Shown: piece by piece, positions 1 through 12,775 of the stretch
How positions within the stretch are numbered: the first letter of the stretch is position 1
How the letters are laid out: every line of letters begins with the position of its first letter
Assembly: GCA_018261905.1 (NCBI GenBank)
Contig: JAGTRU010000013.1
Coordinates: forward strand, 1-64,000
DNA length: 64,000 nucleotides
Reading direction: 5' to 3'
Source: Pseudomonadota bacterium
GTDB lineage: Bacteria > Pseudomonadota > Gammaproteobacteria > Burkholderiales > Rhodocyclaceae
Position numbers and translations under genes: made by a program
The notes under the pieces: model-generated
Databases searched by the model: none
Seen by the model: the letters and a program-made list of their open reading frames with translations, nothing else
Told to the model about the DNA's origin: nothing

Positions 1-2411
<2,411 letters not shown>

Positions 2412-2415
<4 letters not shown>

Positions 2416-2720
2416 GCCAGAAGGGCTACGTCATTGCCGAAGTCAAAGTGCATGATGTGGCGGCCTTCGCTCGATACCGGGCCTTGTCTACCGCGGCCGT
2501 CGAACAGTACGGTGGGCGCTTCCTCGTTCGCGGTGGGGCTGCCGAAATTCTCGAAGGTCCGTGGGCCGCGCCGCAGCGCCTGATCGTCGTCGAGTTCGAC
2601 TCCGTCGAACAGGCGAAACTCTTTTATTCCTCCGACGAGTACCAGGCGGCGCGCAAAGTGCGCGAAAATGCCGGCGAAATGAATATGCTGGTTGCGACCG
2701 GTGTTGATGATTTAGTTTAA
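2412..2720 (+). CDS. DUF1330 family protein
   Basis: This is a small 102-residue protein of the DUF1330 type, a dimeric alpha/beta-barrel ferredoxin-like fold. The exact biochemical role is not known. Recognisable elements are an N-terminal strand ([11 protein letters not shown]), the central [22 protein letters not shown] stretch read in two parts, and an acidic C-terminus. I chose the GTG at 2412 because it overlaps the kdsA stop (GTGA), matching the coupling seen at pyrG-kdsA, and because the frame upstream of it lies inside kdsA. It sits between kdsA and eno, as in related genomes, probably as a passenger of the housekeeping operon. Confidence 0.85.
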
Positions 2721-2747
2721 GTAGTTCTTTCAATCTGTTGATAATAA

Positions 2748-4040
<1,293 letters not shown>

Positions 4041-4046
4041 TCGTCC

Positions 4047-4331
4047 ATGCGCTGGCTGACGGTCGGCCTCCTCGCAGCCATCGGCCTGCTCCAGTACCCG
4101 CTCTGGCTGGGTAAGGGGGGCTGGCTGAGGGTCTGGGAGTACGACCGTCAATTGCAGCAACAGAAGGAAGTCACCAAGAAGCTGGAAATCAGGAATGCGG
4201 GTCTCGACGCCGAGTCCCGCGACCTGAAGCAGGGCTATGACGCCATCGAAGAACGGGCTCGTTTCGAGCTGGGTATGATCAAGCAGGACGAAACCTTCGT
4301 GCAGATTCCGGAAAAGGTTCCCGGGAAATAG
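4047..4331 (+). CDS. ftsB: Cell division protein FtsB
   Basis: FtsB is a small bitopic inner-membrane protein that forms the FtsQLB complex, which links Z-ring assembly to septal peptidoglycan synthesis. The 94 residues show a short N-terminal transmembrane helix (about residues 4-20, [17 protein letters not shown]), then a charged heptad-rich stretch (about 30-65) expected to form the periplasmic coiled coil, and the conserved [17 protein letters not shown] segment near the C-terminus. It follows eno by six bases, the usual eno-ftsB pairing in Beta- and Gammaproteobacteria. Confidence 0.95.
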   Translation: MRWLTVGLLAAIGLLQYPLWLGKGGWLRVWEYDRQLQQQKEVTKKLEIRNAGLDAESRDLKQGYDAIEERARFELGMIKQDETFVQIPEKVPGK

Positions 4332-4426
4332 CCGGAAAAAGGCAGCAACCGCAGTAGTCATCGGCATTGGCCTCCGTTAGAATCGCGCTCAGCAGTCCCC
4401 CACACAGAGCGCCCAAGGAGAACACC

Positions 4427-4900
4427 ATGCTGCTCAAGGTTGGAGAAAAAGCTCCTGTGTTTGCTCTGCCGGATGCCGACATGGAGACTGTCGATACGGC
4501 GGTATATCAGGGCAAGAAACACGTCGTGCTTTTTTTCTATCCGAAAGACGGCACCCCTTGCTGTACCAAGGAGGTGACCGATTTCTCGGACCACGATGAG
4601 GATTTTGGCCGGCAGGATTGCATCCTGCTCGGCGTCAATCGCGATGACTGCATGAAACATGCGGAATTTCGCGACAAGGAAGGCATCGGGCTGGCCTTGC
4701 TGTCGGATGCCGAAGGCGTGGTGTGCAAGCAGTTCGGCGTCTGGCAGGCCAGGGAGGTGGATGGCCATAAAAAATACGGCATCGTCCGTTCCACCTTTAT
4801 CATTGATCGCGGCGGTATTATTCGCCATGCGCTCTACAACGTTAATTACAAGGGTCACGCACTGGAAGTGCTGCGCCTGGTCAAGGAACTGAATTCATGA
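4427..4900 (+). CDS. Bcp/PrxQ-type peroxiredoxin
   Basis: This is a thiol peroxidase of the AhpC/TSA superfamily, Bcp/PrxQ group, 157 residues and expected in the cytosol. The thioredoxin-like fold starts at GEKAPVFALPDAD, and the active-site loop reads FYPKDGTPCCTKE. The second Cys of the pair aligns with the usual peroxidatic Cys of TPGCT. The Gly normally before it is replaced by Cys, and the resolving Cys expected five residues later in classical Bcp is absent. The start at 4427 is favoured by the AAGGAG site eight bases upstream over an in-frame start at 4367. The gene overlaps the following isomerase by ATGA. Confidence 0.9.
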   Translation: MLLKVGEKAPVFALPDADMETVDTAVYQGKKHVVLFFYPKDGTPCCTKEVTDFSDHDEDFGRQDCILLGVNRDDCMKHAEFRDKEGIGLALLSDAEGVVCKQFGVWQAREVDGHKKYGIVRSTFIIDRGGIIRHALYNVNYKGHALEVLRLVKELNS

Positions 4901-5397
4901 ATACGCAGGTTGCCAGAAATACCGTCATCACCCTCGATTACCACGTCACCGATCCGGATGGCGAAGTGGTGGACGAAGGCCGCGAGCCGCTGGTGTACTT
5001 GCATGGCGGTTACGAAGACATTTTCCCGAAAATCGAGGAAGCCCTGCAGGGTAAGGCTGTCGGCGAGTCGGTGCAGGTCAAGCTGCAGCCGGACGAAGGT
5101 TTTGGTGATTACGACGCCGAACTGGTGCAGATCGAGCCGCGCAAGGATTTTCCGAAAGAATTGCAGGTCGGCATGCAATTTGAAGGCGGTGCTGAAGACG
5201 GCAATGAAGAAGATTTCATCATCTACCGCGTCACCGATATCGCCGACGACAAGGTCGTGCTCGATGGCAATCACCCGTTGGCCGGCATGGCCCTGGTCTT
5301 CACCTGTACCGTGACGGCAATCCGTCCGGCCAGTGCCGAGGAGTTGGAACATGGGCACGTCCATGGTGCGGACGATGACGAGGAAAGCTGCCACTAA
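4897..5397 (+). CDS. slyD: SlyD-type FKBP peptidyl-prolyl cis-trans isomerase
   Basis: This 166-residue protein matches SlyD-type FKBPs, which combine prolyl isomerase and chaperone activity and often bind nickel through a His/Cys/Asp-rich tail. Visible elements are the N-terminal FKBP strand (VITLDYHVTDPDGEVVDE), the PLVYLHGGYEDIFPKIEEAL motif read in parts, the inserted-flap region, and the core NHPLAGMALVFTCTV. The tail contains HGHVHGADDDEESCH, a short version of the metal-binding extension. The ATG overlaps the peroxiredoxin stop, suggesting a two-gene coupled unit. It is the last gene before a strong terminator. Confidence 0.93.
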   Translation: MNTQVARNTVITLDYHVTDPDGEVVDEGREPLVYLHGGYEDIFPKIEEALQGKAVGESVQVKLQPDEGFGDYDAELVQIEPRKDFPKELQVGMQFEGGAEDGNEEDFIIYRVTDIADDKVVLDGNHPLAGMALVFTCTVTAIRPASAEELEHGHVHGADDDEESCH

Positions 5398-5415
5398 GTT
5401 TGGCGGCCTGACCAG

Positions 5416-5448
5416 AAAAATGGCGCCGAACCCTCGGCGCCATTTTTT
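5416..5448. terminator. Bidirectional Rho-independent terminator
   Basis: A perfect nine-base inverted repeat, TGGCGCCGA and TCGGCGCCA with an ACCC loop, is flanked by a run of A on the left and six T on the right. It therefore works on both strands. It sits between the convergent slyD (+) and metallophosphoesterase (-) genes and should end both transcripts. Confidence 0.92.
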
Positions 5449-5487
5449 CGCCGGTGCCCGGCGCCCTCCCCGTGTCAAAGCTTCGAC

Positions 5488-6405
5488 TTACGGTTGCCGA
5501 GGCGGCCAGGGATTGGTTTCAAAGCGGAAGAGGCTTGGTAAATCGGTGTCCACCACCCCGCGGGTCCACCCCATCATCGGGTAACCGAAAGTCTCGACGC
5601 GAACGAAGTTGCTGATAGTTTTTCCCTTCGTGTCGCGCAGCGGCTGGTCGATGCGGCTGATGTGCGAATCTCCGTGCACGGCGACGACCTGGCCGGTGAA
5701 GTTTAGCGTTTCGTGGCGCAAACTCTCCTGGAATTCGCGGTAAGCGCGATGGCCGAGGCCTTGCGAAAAATGTTTGAAAGCCGGATCGGCCTGAAAAAGT
5801 AGCACGATGCCGGCCAACTTTTCGTGCCGGGCCAGCGCGAAACTCTCCTTCAGCCAACGAATAACCAGCGGATTGCGGGCGAGAAACTCCGGGTTGGGTT
5901 CCGGCGCCAGTCCGTAGTTATTGCCGCCAGGGATGTTCAGTGTCACGAATAGCACCGGTCCGATGCGAAAGCGGGCATGCTCCGGGTAGTCGCCGGGTTG
6001 TTGCTCAAGGTGCAATTTTCTCTGGCCGAGGGAAAATCCATCTTTCCAGAACAGGCTGCGCAACTTGCCGAGACGCTCCAGCGGGTCGTAGGCCCCGTTG
6101 GACAGGCGGTCGCAATCGGTCCATTCGTTGTCGCCGGGAACGAAGACAAAAGGAACGCCGCTGCTCTCGAAGAGCTGGTAACGGTCGGCGAACAGGCTGT
6201 CGTCGCAACGGTCGCTGCCACGCTTGATGTCGCCGATGTGGGCCACGAAGGCGACATTGTGCTCGGCCATGGTCGCCAGCATCTGGGGCAGTTGGTGTCG
6301 TTCGTAATCGGAATAGGGGACGTCGCCGATCAGGGCAAAACTGAAGGTTGCGGCCCGGGTGAGCCCGCTCATCACCAGCAGCAGCGCCGTTAGCCAGATT
6401 TTCAC
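5488..6405 (-). CDS. Exported calcineurin-like metallophosphoesterase
   Basis: This 305-residue protein has an N-terminal signal peptide ([18 protein letters not shown], probable cleavage after TRA) and then a calcineurin-like phosphoesterase fold. Metal-ligand motifs are visible in order: [32 protein letters not shown] and, near the C-terminus, [14 protein letters not shown]. The substrate cannot be told from the sequence; it should act in the periplasm or outside the cell. Translation starts at a GTG (6403-6405) that overlaps the mutS stop by four bases (GTGA), so it is coupled to mutS although the two roles look unrelated. The nearby bidirectional terminator ends this transcript. Confidence 0.85.
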   Translation of the reverse strand: MKIWLTALLLVMSGLTRAATFSFALIGDVPYSDYERHQLPQMLATMAEHNVAFVAHIGDIKRGSDRCDDSLFADRYQLFESSGVPFVFVPGDNEWTDCDRLSNGAYDPLERLGKLRSLFWKDGFSLGQRKLHLEQQPGDYPEHARFRIGPVLFVTLNIPGGNNYGLAPEPNPEFLARNPLVIRWLKESFALARHEKLAGIVLLFQADPAFKHFSQGLGHRAYREFQESLRHETLNFTGQVVAVHGDSHISRIDQPLRDTKGKTISNFVRVETFGYPMMGWTRGVVDTDLPSLFRFETNPWPPRQP

Positions 6406-8987
6406 TTGAGCAGGCCTTTCAATGCATAGAGTGCATCGAGCGCCTCGCGTGGGGTCAGGCGATCGGGGTCGATGGCTGACAATTGTTCGAGTGCCGGATG
6501 CGGTGGTAATTCTTCAGGTTCCGGTTCGCCCTGGGCGAACAGGTCCGGTTGCAGCGGATCGGCCGTGGCGCGTTGCTCGAATTCGCGCAACTGCTTGCGG
6601 GCGGCGCGCACCACGGCATTCGGAATGCCGGCCAGGGCGGCGACCTGGATACCGTAGCTCTGGTTGGCCGGACCTTCCTCGACCGAGTGCATGAAGACGA
6701 TGCGGTCGTTGTGCTCGACGGCATCGAGGTGCACGTTGGCCAGTTCGCTGTATTCGTGCGACAGCCGCGTCATCTCGAAATAATGCGTGGCGAACAGCGT
6801 CAGGCAGCGGTTCTTGTCGATCAGGTGGCGCAGGATGGCGAAGGCCAGCGACATGCCGTCGAAGGTCGAGGTACCGCGCCCGATCTCGTCCATCAGCACC
6901 AGGCTGTTGGCCGTGGCGTGGTGCAGGATGGCGGCGGCTTCGGTCATTTCGACCATGAAGGTCGAACGCCCGGAAGCCAGGTCGTCGGAAGCGCCGATGC
7001 GCGTGAAGATGCGGTCGAGCGGCCCGAGCACGACGCGCCCGGCCGGCACGTAGCAGCCGATGTGGGCGAGCAGGGCGATCAGCGCCGTCTGCCGCATGTA
7101 GGTCGATTTACCGCCCATGTTGGGGCCGGTAATCAGCAGCAGGCGGCGGTTTTCGGCCAACAGCACGTCGTTGGCGATGAAGGTCTCGGCGCTGTTGGCC
7201 ATTTCGGCTTCGACTACCGGGTGGCGCCCGTCGGTAATGCAGAGGCCGATTTCATCGCTGAATTCCGGTTTGCTCCAGTTGCGCTTGAGCGCCGTGTCGG
7301 CAAAGCCGGCCAGCAGGTCGAGCTGGGCGACGGCGCCGGCGATGACCTGCAAGGTCGGGACGGCCGCTGCCAGTTCGTTGAGGATGCCCTCGTAGAGCAG
7401 TTTTTCGCGGGCCAGCGAGCGTTCCTGGGCGGACAGTGCCTTGTCCTCGAAAGCCTTGAGTTCCGGCGTGATGTAACGCTCGGCATTCTTTAGCGTCTGC
7501 CGGCGGCGGTAGTCGTCGGGAATCTTGTCGGTATTGGCGTGGGTGACTTCGATGTAGAAGCCATGCACCTTGTTGAATTCGACCTTGAGGCTGTTGATGC
7601 CGCTACGCTCGCGCTCGCGGATCTCCATGTCGACCAGGAAGGCGCCGCAGTTGTCATTGAGCGAGCGCAGTTCGTCGAGTTCGCCGTCGTAACCGGGCGC
7701 AATGGCGCCGCCGTCGCGGATCTGGGCTGATGGCTCGACGGCAATCGAACGGATCAGCAGGTCGAGTGCCGCGTCCGGTGTCTGCATCTCAAGGCAGAGC
7801 TGTTGCAGCAGCGGTGCGGGTTGTTCGGCCAGCGGAGCACGCAGCGCTGGCAGGCGGGCCAGCGAATCGCGCAGGCTGGCCAGGTCGCGCGGCCGGGCAT
7901 TCTTCAGCGCAATGCGCCCGGCAATGCGTTCGATGTCGCCGATGCCGCGCAATTCGCGGCGAATTTCGCCGGCAGCGCGGCCATAATCTTCAAGTAATCC
8001 TTCGACGGCCGCATGCCGGGCGGCCGGAACCATCCGTTCGCGCAGCGGATGATGCAGGGTGTGACGGAGCAAGCGGGCACCCATGCTGGTGATGCAGTTA
8101 TCGAGCAGCGAAAAGAGCGTCGGCGACGGCTGGCCGCGCAGGGTTTCGGTCAGTTCCAGATTGCGCCGGGTGGCGGTGTCGAGGCCGAGGTAGGCGCCTT
8201 CGAGCTCGACGCTCAAGGCTCGCAGATGCGGCAGGCTGCCGGCTTGCGTCGTCTGGGCGTACTGCAGCAGGGCGCCGGCGGCGGCCACGGCGGGGCGCAG
8301 ACCTTCGGCGCCGAAGCCGGCCAGCGAGGCGACCTTGAAATGTTCGCAGAGCAGGCGTTTGGCCGAATCGACCTCGAAATACCAGTCCGGCTGCCGGGTG
8401 CGGGCCACCTCAAGCGGCAGGGTCGGCGGCCAGCTTTCCGGGTAAAGGATTTCCGCTGGGCGGATGCGTTCCAGTGTCGCCGCCAGTTGCTCGAGGCCGG
8501 TTTCGGTCAGGATGAATTGGCCGCTCGCCAGGTTCAGGCGAGCCAGGCCGACGCTGTTGCGCTGCACGCAGAGCGCCAACAACCAGCTATCGCGACGGTC
8601 GTCGAGCAGCGCCGCGTCGGTCAGCGTGCCGGGGGTCACGATGCGGGCGACGGCGCGTTCGACCGGGCCCTTGCTGGTCGCCGGGTCGCCGATCTGCTCG
8701 CAGATGACGACCGATTCGCCCATCTTTACCAGGCGCGCCAGGTATTGTTCAGCGGCATGGTAGGGCACGCCGGCCATCTTGATCGGCCGGCCGGCCGACT
8801 GGCCGCGCGTGGTTAGCGTGATGTCGAGCAGGCGGGAGGCTTTTTCCGCATCTTCGAAGAACAGTTCATAGAAATCGCCCATCCGGAAAAACATCAGCTT
8901 GTCTGGCGCATGCGCGGCTTTCAGCCCAAGGTACTGCTGCATGTAGGGGGAATGCGGTTTATGTTCGGAAGATGCTTTATTGCTCAT
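6402..8987 (-). CDS. mutS: DNA mismatch repair protein MutS
   Basis: MutS recognises base mismatches and starts methyl-directed repair. The 861-residue length is normal. The N-terminal mismatch-binding domain contains the Phe-X-Glu motif in [10 protein letters not shown], whose Phe stacks on the mismatch. The C-terminal ATPase has the Walker [18 protein letters not shown], the [16 protein letters not shown]alker B/signature region, and the ATHYFEMT motif. It shares an overlapping stop/start with the downstream phosphoesterase. It marks the end of the conserved housekeeping part of the window. Confidence 0.98.
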   Translation of the reverse strand: MSNKASSEHKPHSPYMQQYLGLKAAHAPDKLMFFRMGDFYELFFEDAEKASRLLDITLTTRGQSAGRPIKMAGVPYHAAEQYLARLVKMGESVVICEQIGDPATSKGPVERAVARIVTPGTLTDAALLDDRRDSWLLALCVQRNSVGLARLNLASGQFILTETGLEQLAATLERIRPAEILYPESWPPTLPLEVARTRQPDWYFEVDSAKRLLCEHFKVASLAGFGAEGLRPAVAAAGALLQYAQTTQAGSLPHLRALSVELEGAYLGLDTATRRNLELTETLRGQPSPTLFSLLDNCITSMGARLLRHTLHHPLRERMVPAARHAAVEGLLEDYGRAAGEIRRELRGIGDIERIAGRIALKNARPRDLASLRDSLARLPALRAPLAEQPAPLLQQLCLEMQTPDAALDLLIRSIAVEPSAQIRDGGAIAPGYDGELDELRSLNDNCGAFLVDMEIRERERSGINSLKVEFNKVHGFYIEVTHANTDKIPDDYRRRQTLKNAERYITPELKAFEDKALSAQERSLAREKLLYEGILNELAAAVPTLQVIAGAVAQLDLLAGFADTALKRNWSKPEFSDEIGLCITDGRHPVVEAEMANSAETFIANDVLLAENRRLLLITGPNMGGKSTYMRQTALIALLAHIGCYVPAGRVVLGPLDRIFTRIGASDDLASGRSTFMVEMTEAAAILHHATANSLVLMDEIGRGTSTFDGMSLAFAILRHLIDKNRCLTLFATHYFEMTRLSHEYSELANVHLDAVEHNDRIVFMHSVEEGPANQSYGIQVAALAGIPNAVVRAARKQLREFEQRATADPLQPDLFAQGEPEPEELPPHPALEQLSAIDPDRLTPREALDALYALKGLLK

Positions 8988-9076
8988 TGGCTGGTTGGTG
9001 ATTTTTCTGGAAATGGATCAGGTGCCGGGGCCATGTCGGGAGTCCGTCAGTGGAGGCGCGGGCAAGCAAAGGTGGA

Positions 9077-9082
9077 ATTATA
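9077..9082 (-). promoter_or_regulatory. Candidate -10 box upstream of mutS
   Basis: The - strand reads TATAAT, a perfect -10 hexamer, 90 bases upstream of the mutS start in the gap between mutS and the thioesterase gene. I could not find a good -35 at the right spacing, so this is only a candidate. Confidence 0.25.
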
Positions 9083-9153
9083 GGAAAGTTGGTCGTCTGC
9101 CAGGCGGTCGGGCGCAAAACGGGCGGGCAGTTTAGCCTGAAAGAGCCAGCTAT

Positions 9154-10098
9154 TCACGGCAGCGCCCGGGCGCCCAGATATTCGTTGAGAGATTGGGCGA
9201 TAACAGCCATCACCGGTTCGCGACCGAACATGAAGTGTTCTTCGTCGACATCGACGGTGACCGGGGCCTGTCCGAGCAGGGGCGCCCAGTCATGGGGCGG
9301 ATCGCGCTGGGTCTCGGGCAGTTGCGGTAGTTGCAGAGCGCTCTGCCGGGCAATCAGGCCCCGCGTGTTGCGATAGAGCAGGGTCTGGACCGGCTGCGGC
9401 AGGGCTTGCGCCTGGTAGTCGGCAAGCAACTGGGTATGGACGCGCATCATGGTCTGGCAGCGCCGGAGATAGGATTGCAGGGGGCGAAAAGCATGCGGGG
9501 TTTGGCTATGGGCCAGCAGATGGCGGGCGGCGAATGCACTGTGCTCGCTGAACGGCAATTTGCCCAGGGCATCGGCCGGCAGCAGCGTCTCGGCTTGCCA
9601 CTGCAATGCCAGCTGGTTGGCGACGACCTGCATCAGCAGGCCATTGCGGCTCCAGGAGGCGATGTCGGCGGTACGCTCGGGCTGGGGGGCAAAGGCGTCA
9701 ATCATGATCAATAGGTCGACTAGCTCTCCCTCCCGTTGCAATTGCTGGGCCATTTCGAAAGCAATGACGCCGCCCAAGGAATAGCCGCCGAGTCGATAGG
9801 GGCCCTCCGGCTGGGCTTGGCGCAACTCATGCAAATAGGCCGCCGCCATGTTTTCCAGGCGGAAGAAGAAGGGGGCGTCTGCGTTCAGACCCGGTGCGGC
9901 AAAGCCGTAAAGAGCCAGTTCCGGACTCAGCTTTTGGGCGAGGAGTTGGAGCCAGGTCAGTTCGCCGGCCACGCTGTGCACCAGGAAAAGGGAGGCGCGC
10001 TGCGGGTTGCCCCGGATGGGAACGAGGTATCGGTAGGGGATGGTCAAATTTGGGGGAAAACGACGAGTATCGACCGACATCTTAAGCCAAGCTTGCAT
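9154..10098 (-). CDS. Stand-alone alpha/beta-hydrolase thioesterase (type II-like)
   Basis: This is a free-standing thioesterase of the family used by NRPS/PKS systems, either as an editing type II enzyme that removes stalled acyl groups or as a release enzyme. At 314 residues from the first ATG it is somewhat longer than typical type II enzymes (about 240-260). The catalytic triad is visible: Ser107 in GGYSLGGV, Asp134 in LIMIDAF and His288 in DEEHFMF. The oxyanion-side motif reads LVHSVAGE. A second ATG at 10078-10080 (residue 7) is an equally possible start. It lies next to mutS and points away from the main operon, but its family and position make service to the PKS/NRPS likely. Confidence 0.85.
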   Translation of the reverse strand: MQAWLKMSVDTRRFPPNLTIPYRYLVPIRGNPQRASLFLVHSVAGELTWLQLLAQKLSPELALYGFAAPGLNADAPFFFRLENMAAAYLHELRQAQPEGPYRLGGYSLGGVIAFEMAQQLQREGELVDLLIMIDAFAPQPERTADIASWSRNGLLMQVVANQLALQWQAETLLPADALGKLPFSEHSAFAARHLLAHSQTPHAFRPLQSYLRRCQTMMRVHTQLLADYQAQALPQPVQTLLYRNTRGLIARQSALQLPQLPETQRDPPHDWAPLLGQAPVTVDVDEEHFMFGREPVMAVIAQSLNEYLGARALP

Positions 10099-10126
10099 TG
10101 CTTGCGCTGATGTTAGTTGCTATAGT
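10098..10126 (+). promoter_or_regulatory. Candidate sigma-70 promoter for the DUF697 gene
   Basis: A -35 TTGCTT (10098-10103) and a -10 TATAGT (10121-10126) are separated by exactly 17 bases. The -10 lies 34 bases upstream of the start codon at 10161, which has its own GGAGG ribosome-binding site. The -35 overlaps the start codon of the divergent thioesterase gene. Confidence 0.55.
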
Positions 10127-10160
10127 CTGGCGGAATAATCCCTAGCCTACTGGAGGAAAT

Positions 10161-10748
10161 ATGTCCGATCAGCTCCCCGCTCAAAGTAATGATGTCGTAA
10201 TCGATGCCAGCAGCGTAAACGAGAGTGCCTCCAGTGAGTCTGCCGGGGCCAACTACGAAATCGAGGCGCGCTTTGCCAAGGCCTCGGAAATGGTCAAGCG
10301 CAACATGCTCTGGGCCGCCGGTGCCGGTGTCTTGCCGGTGCCGATGCTCGAACTGGTGGCGATCACGGCGGTAGAACTCAAGCTGGTCAAGGAATTGGCC
10401 GATCTCTACGGTGCCGACTACCGCAAGGATCTGGCCAAGGCGGCGGTGCTTTCGCTGATCGGTAGCCTGGGCAGCGTCACCCTGGGCAAGATGATCGCCA
10501 TGAGTAGTTTGCGCGCCATTCCCGTTTTCGGTCATGCCGTCGCCGTGGCCTCGGTGCCGGCCTTGTCGGCGGCCATCACCTACGCCATCGGCAAGGTATT
10601 CGTGGCCCACTTCGAGGCCGGTGGTTCGCTGCTCGATTTCGATTCGGCCAAAGTACGCGAGTATTTCCGTAGCGAATTCGCCAATGGCATCAAAGTGGCC
10701 AAGGCAACGATCACCCCGGATTCCGCAAAGAACGGCGCGGCCGCCTGA
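10161..10748 (+). CDS. DUF697 family membrane-associated protein
   Basis: This is a 195-residue protein with a DUF697-like core, the domain found at the C-terminus of YcjF-like proteins and next to some small GTPases. No GTPase domain is present here. A polar N-terminus (about residues 1-30) is followed by two hydrophobic helical hairpins: MLWAAGAGVLPVPMLELVAI with VELKLVKELADLYG, then AAVLSLIGSLGSVTL through VFGHAVAVASVPALSAAITYAIGK. It probably associates with the inner membrane. The start has an excellent GGAGG site and a plausible promoter. It opens the + strand set ahead of the SPFH genes; its function is unknown. Confidence 0.75.
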   Translation: MSDQLPAQSNDVVIDASSVNESASSESAGANYEIEARFAKASEMVKRNMLWAAGAGVLPVPMLELVAITAVELKLVKELADLYGADYRKDLAKAAVLSLIGSLGSVTLGKMIAMSSLRAIPVFGHAVAVASVPALSAAITYAIGKVFVAHFEAGGSLLDFDSAKVREYFRSEFANGIKVAKATITPDSAKNGAAA

Positions 10749-10792
10749 TGGCTGGTGCCGTGACGATAAAACGCTAGGCTGGGAGGGCGCAG

Positions 10793-10954
10793 GTGTTCTG
10801 GATTGCATATTTTCTGCTGTGCGTGATCGCCGCCTACCTGGGAAAATCTTCCCGGCTTGGCTTTTGGGGCGTGTTGATGGCCGGAGTCTTCCTGACGCCG
10901 GTCGTCTCCCTCATGCTGGTTGTTCTTTTCGGTCGCACTCCCGCGGCAAAGTGA
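10793..10954 (+). CDS. Small 53-residue two-helix membrane protein
   Basis: A short GTG-initiated frame has a strong GGGAGGG ribosome-binding site seven bases upstream. The product has two hydrophobic segments (about residues 2-16, FWIAYFLLCVIAAYL, and 24-46, a Phe/Val/Leu-rich stretch) joined by a basic turn (GKSSR) and ends in a short basic tail. It lies 44 bases after the DUF697 gene and 61 before the first SPFH gene, so it is probably co-transcribed. I do not recognise a family. The ribosome-binding site, helix pattern and position are the only support. Confidence 0.5.
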   Translation: MFWIAYFLLCVIAAYLGKSSRLGFWGVLMAGVFLTPVVSLMLVVLFGRTPAAK

Positions 10955-11015
10955 GTTGGCTCGAATTCTCACCGCGTAACGGCCGGCACTCCCCTTTCTC
11001 TTTTTGGGTACTGAC

Positions 11016-11951
11016 ATGATCAAGGCCGATGACGCCGGCGCGGCCGAAGACCTGCCCCTCGAATCCGAGTCCGGCGCGGGGCGGCTGCACCGCCTGCGCG
11101 GCTATCGTTTTGGCTTGACGCTGTCACTGCTGATTGCCGCCTTCATCCTGGTCGTTCTGTGGCGAGATATCCTGGTTTCCAAGTATCCGGGCGAGCAGGG
11201 GGTTTACTGGTCGCGCTTTTTCGGCGGCACCTCCGATATCGTGCTTGGCGAGGGGACGCATCTGAAGTTCCCCTGGGATGAAATTTTCATCTATAGCACC
11301 CGGGTGATGATGAGTACCAAGAAGACCGTGCTACTGACCAAGGACGGGATGGAAATCAACGTCGAGTGGGCTGTGCGTTACCGGGTCGATCCGACGCGTT
11401 TGCCGGAATTGCATCGCGTCCTGGGGCCGGACTATGCGGAGCGGGTCGTCGTCCCGGAAGTGATTTCGGCCCTGCGGCAGGTGATCGGCAACTACTCGGC
11501 CGATCAAATCTATGCCAAGGCCGAGATCGACCTGATTGAAGAGATCGAGGACAGGGTCAAGTCGAGGATCGAGATGTTTCATCCGATCTTGTTCGAGACC
11601 GTGCTTTTGTTGCGTCTCGACTTGCCTAGCGAGATGCAAAAGGGCATCGTCGAAAAATTGCTCTACGAACAACGGCTGCTCTCTTACAACTTCCGTGTAC
11701 GGGCCGAGGAGCAGGAAAAGAAGCGTAAGTTGATCGAGGCCGAAGGGATCAGGGACTTCGAAGCGACCAGCAAGATTTCGATGTTGAAATGGCGGGGCAT
11801 CGATGCGACCATGGAATTGGCCAAATCCCCCAATGCCAAGATCATTATGATGGGAAGCGGGCAAAATAATCTGCCGCTGCTCTTGAACGGGGATAGCTCG
11901 GCCCCCCTTGTGGCGCCGCAGAAAGCGTCGCCGGTCGGGAAAGCGCAATAG
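11016..11951 (+). CDS. SPFH/prohibitin-like membrane protein, paralogue 1
   Basis: This 311-residue protein has a short acidic cytosolic N-terminus, one transmembrane helix (about residues 31-50, GLTLSLLIAAFILVVLW), then an SPFH (stomatin/prohibitin/flotillin/HflK) domain and a C-terminal helical region rich in Glu/Lys (EEQEKKRKLIEAEGIRDFE), as in proteins that form large membrane-bound rings. The domain shows GVYWSRFFGGT, LKFPWDEIFIYSTR and WAVRYRVDPTRLPELHR. The ATG at 11016 is preferred over an in-frame TTG at 11004; neither has a good ribosome-binding site. It is closely similar to the protein at 12776-13690, so the pair arose by duplication and may form a hetero-oligomer. The specific role is unknown. 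Confidence 0.82.
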   Translation: MIKADDAGAAEDLPLESESGAGRLHRLRGYRFGLTLSLLIAAFILVVLWRDILVSKYPGEQGVYWSRFFGGTSDIVLGEGTHLKFPWDEIFIYSTRVMMSTKKTVLLTKDGMEINVEWAVRYRVDPTRLPELHRVLGPDYAERVVVPEVISALRQVIGNYSADQIYAKAEIDLIEEIEDRVKSRIEMFHPILFETVLLLRLDLPSEMQKGIVEKLLYEQRLLSYNFRVRAEEQEKKRKLIEAEGIRDFEATSKISMLKWRGIDATMELAKSPNAKIIMMGSGQNNLPLLLNGDSSAPLVAPQKASPVGKAQ

Positions 11952-12007
11952 CCGATCGCCCGAAAGTCACCGTTTTATTTGCTAATTATTTCTCAAGGCC
12001 TAACGTG

Positions 12008-12763
12008 ATGTCTCGCCTCTGCCGCACGCTTTTCCTGGTCTGTCTCACCCTGTCTTGGGGGCAGGCGATTTCCCGCGAGCTCAAGATTGTCTTCTTTCAA
12101 TACACGCCACCCTATGTTTTCGAGAATGGCGGGGGCATCGTGGTCGATATCGTTCGCGCTGCCCTGGAGCCGGCCGGCTACCAGATATCCCCGGTCTATT
12201 TGCCGATCGGCCGGGGCTCCGATCTGTTCGCCAAAAAGCGGGTAGATGGGACGACCATCATTCGTGAGGACTCACGTCTGGTGACCAATTATTCCGACGA
12301 CCTGATGCAGTATCCGAATCGGGCCTTCGCCCTGAAGACGGCCAAACTTTCGATCAAGAGCGTTGCCGACCTGAAGGATAGAAGCATCGTCGCCTTTCAG
12401 GACGCGCATAAATACCTGGGCGATGAGTTTGCCCGGGTGGTGAGCAGCGATCGGCATTACCAGGAAATTTCCAACCAGGAAAAGCAAGTTCTACTGCTGT
12501 TGCAGGGGCAGGTCGAGGTTGCCGTGATGGACGAGAATATTTTTCGTTTTTACCGGGAAAAGCTGATTGCGGAAGGCAAGATCGAACGTTCGGTCGAGGT
12601 CGATATCTTCCCGCTCTTTCCGCCCACTCCGTTCAAAGCCGCCTTCATTGATCCCAAGGTGCGCGATGACTTCAATCGTGGCCTCGCCACCCTGCGGCGC
12701 GATGGCCGCTATAACGCGACCTATCGTAAATACATCGAAGAATATTTTTCCGCCAAGCGATGA
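12008..12763 (+). CDS. Periplasmic solute-binding protein, family 3-like
   Basis: This 251-residue secreted protein resembles the amino-acid-type (SBP_bac_3) periplasmic binding fold. It has a signal peptide (MSRLCRTLFLVCLTLSWGQA), then LKIVFFQYTPPYVFENGGGIVVDIVRAAL read in parts, the two-lobe crossover around SVADLKDRSIVAFQDAHKYLG, and the C-terminal FNRGLATLRRDGRY helix typical of the family. No permease or ATPase gene is adjacent, so it may act as a sensor or bind a ligand for another complex. The ATG at 12008 is three bases after an in-frame GTG. It lies between the two SPFH paralogues, an unusual placement. Confidence 0.78.
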   Translation: MSRLCRTLFLVCLTLSWGQAISRELKIVFFQYTPPYVFENGGGIVVDIVRAALEPAGYQISPVYLPIGRGSDLFAKKRVDGTTIIREDSRLVTNYSDDLMQYPNRAFALKTAKLSIKSVADLKDRSIVAFQDAHKYLGDEFARVVSSDRHYQEISNQEKQVLLLLQGQVEVAVMDENIFRFYREKLIAEGKIERSVEVDIFPLFPPTPFKAAFIDPKVRDDFNRGLATLRRDGRYNATYRKYIEEYFSAKR

Positions 12764-12775
12764 TATCTACCGAGC

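Noticed and set aside
10161-10748. YcjF/Era-like GTPase
   Set aside because: Only the DUF697-like hydrophobic core is present; there is no P-loop or NKxD motif.
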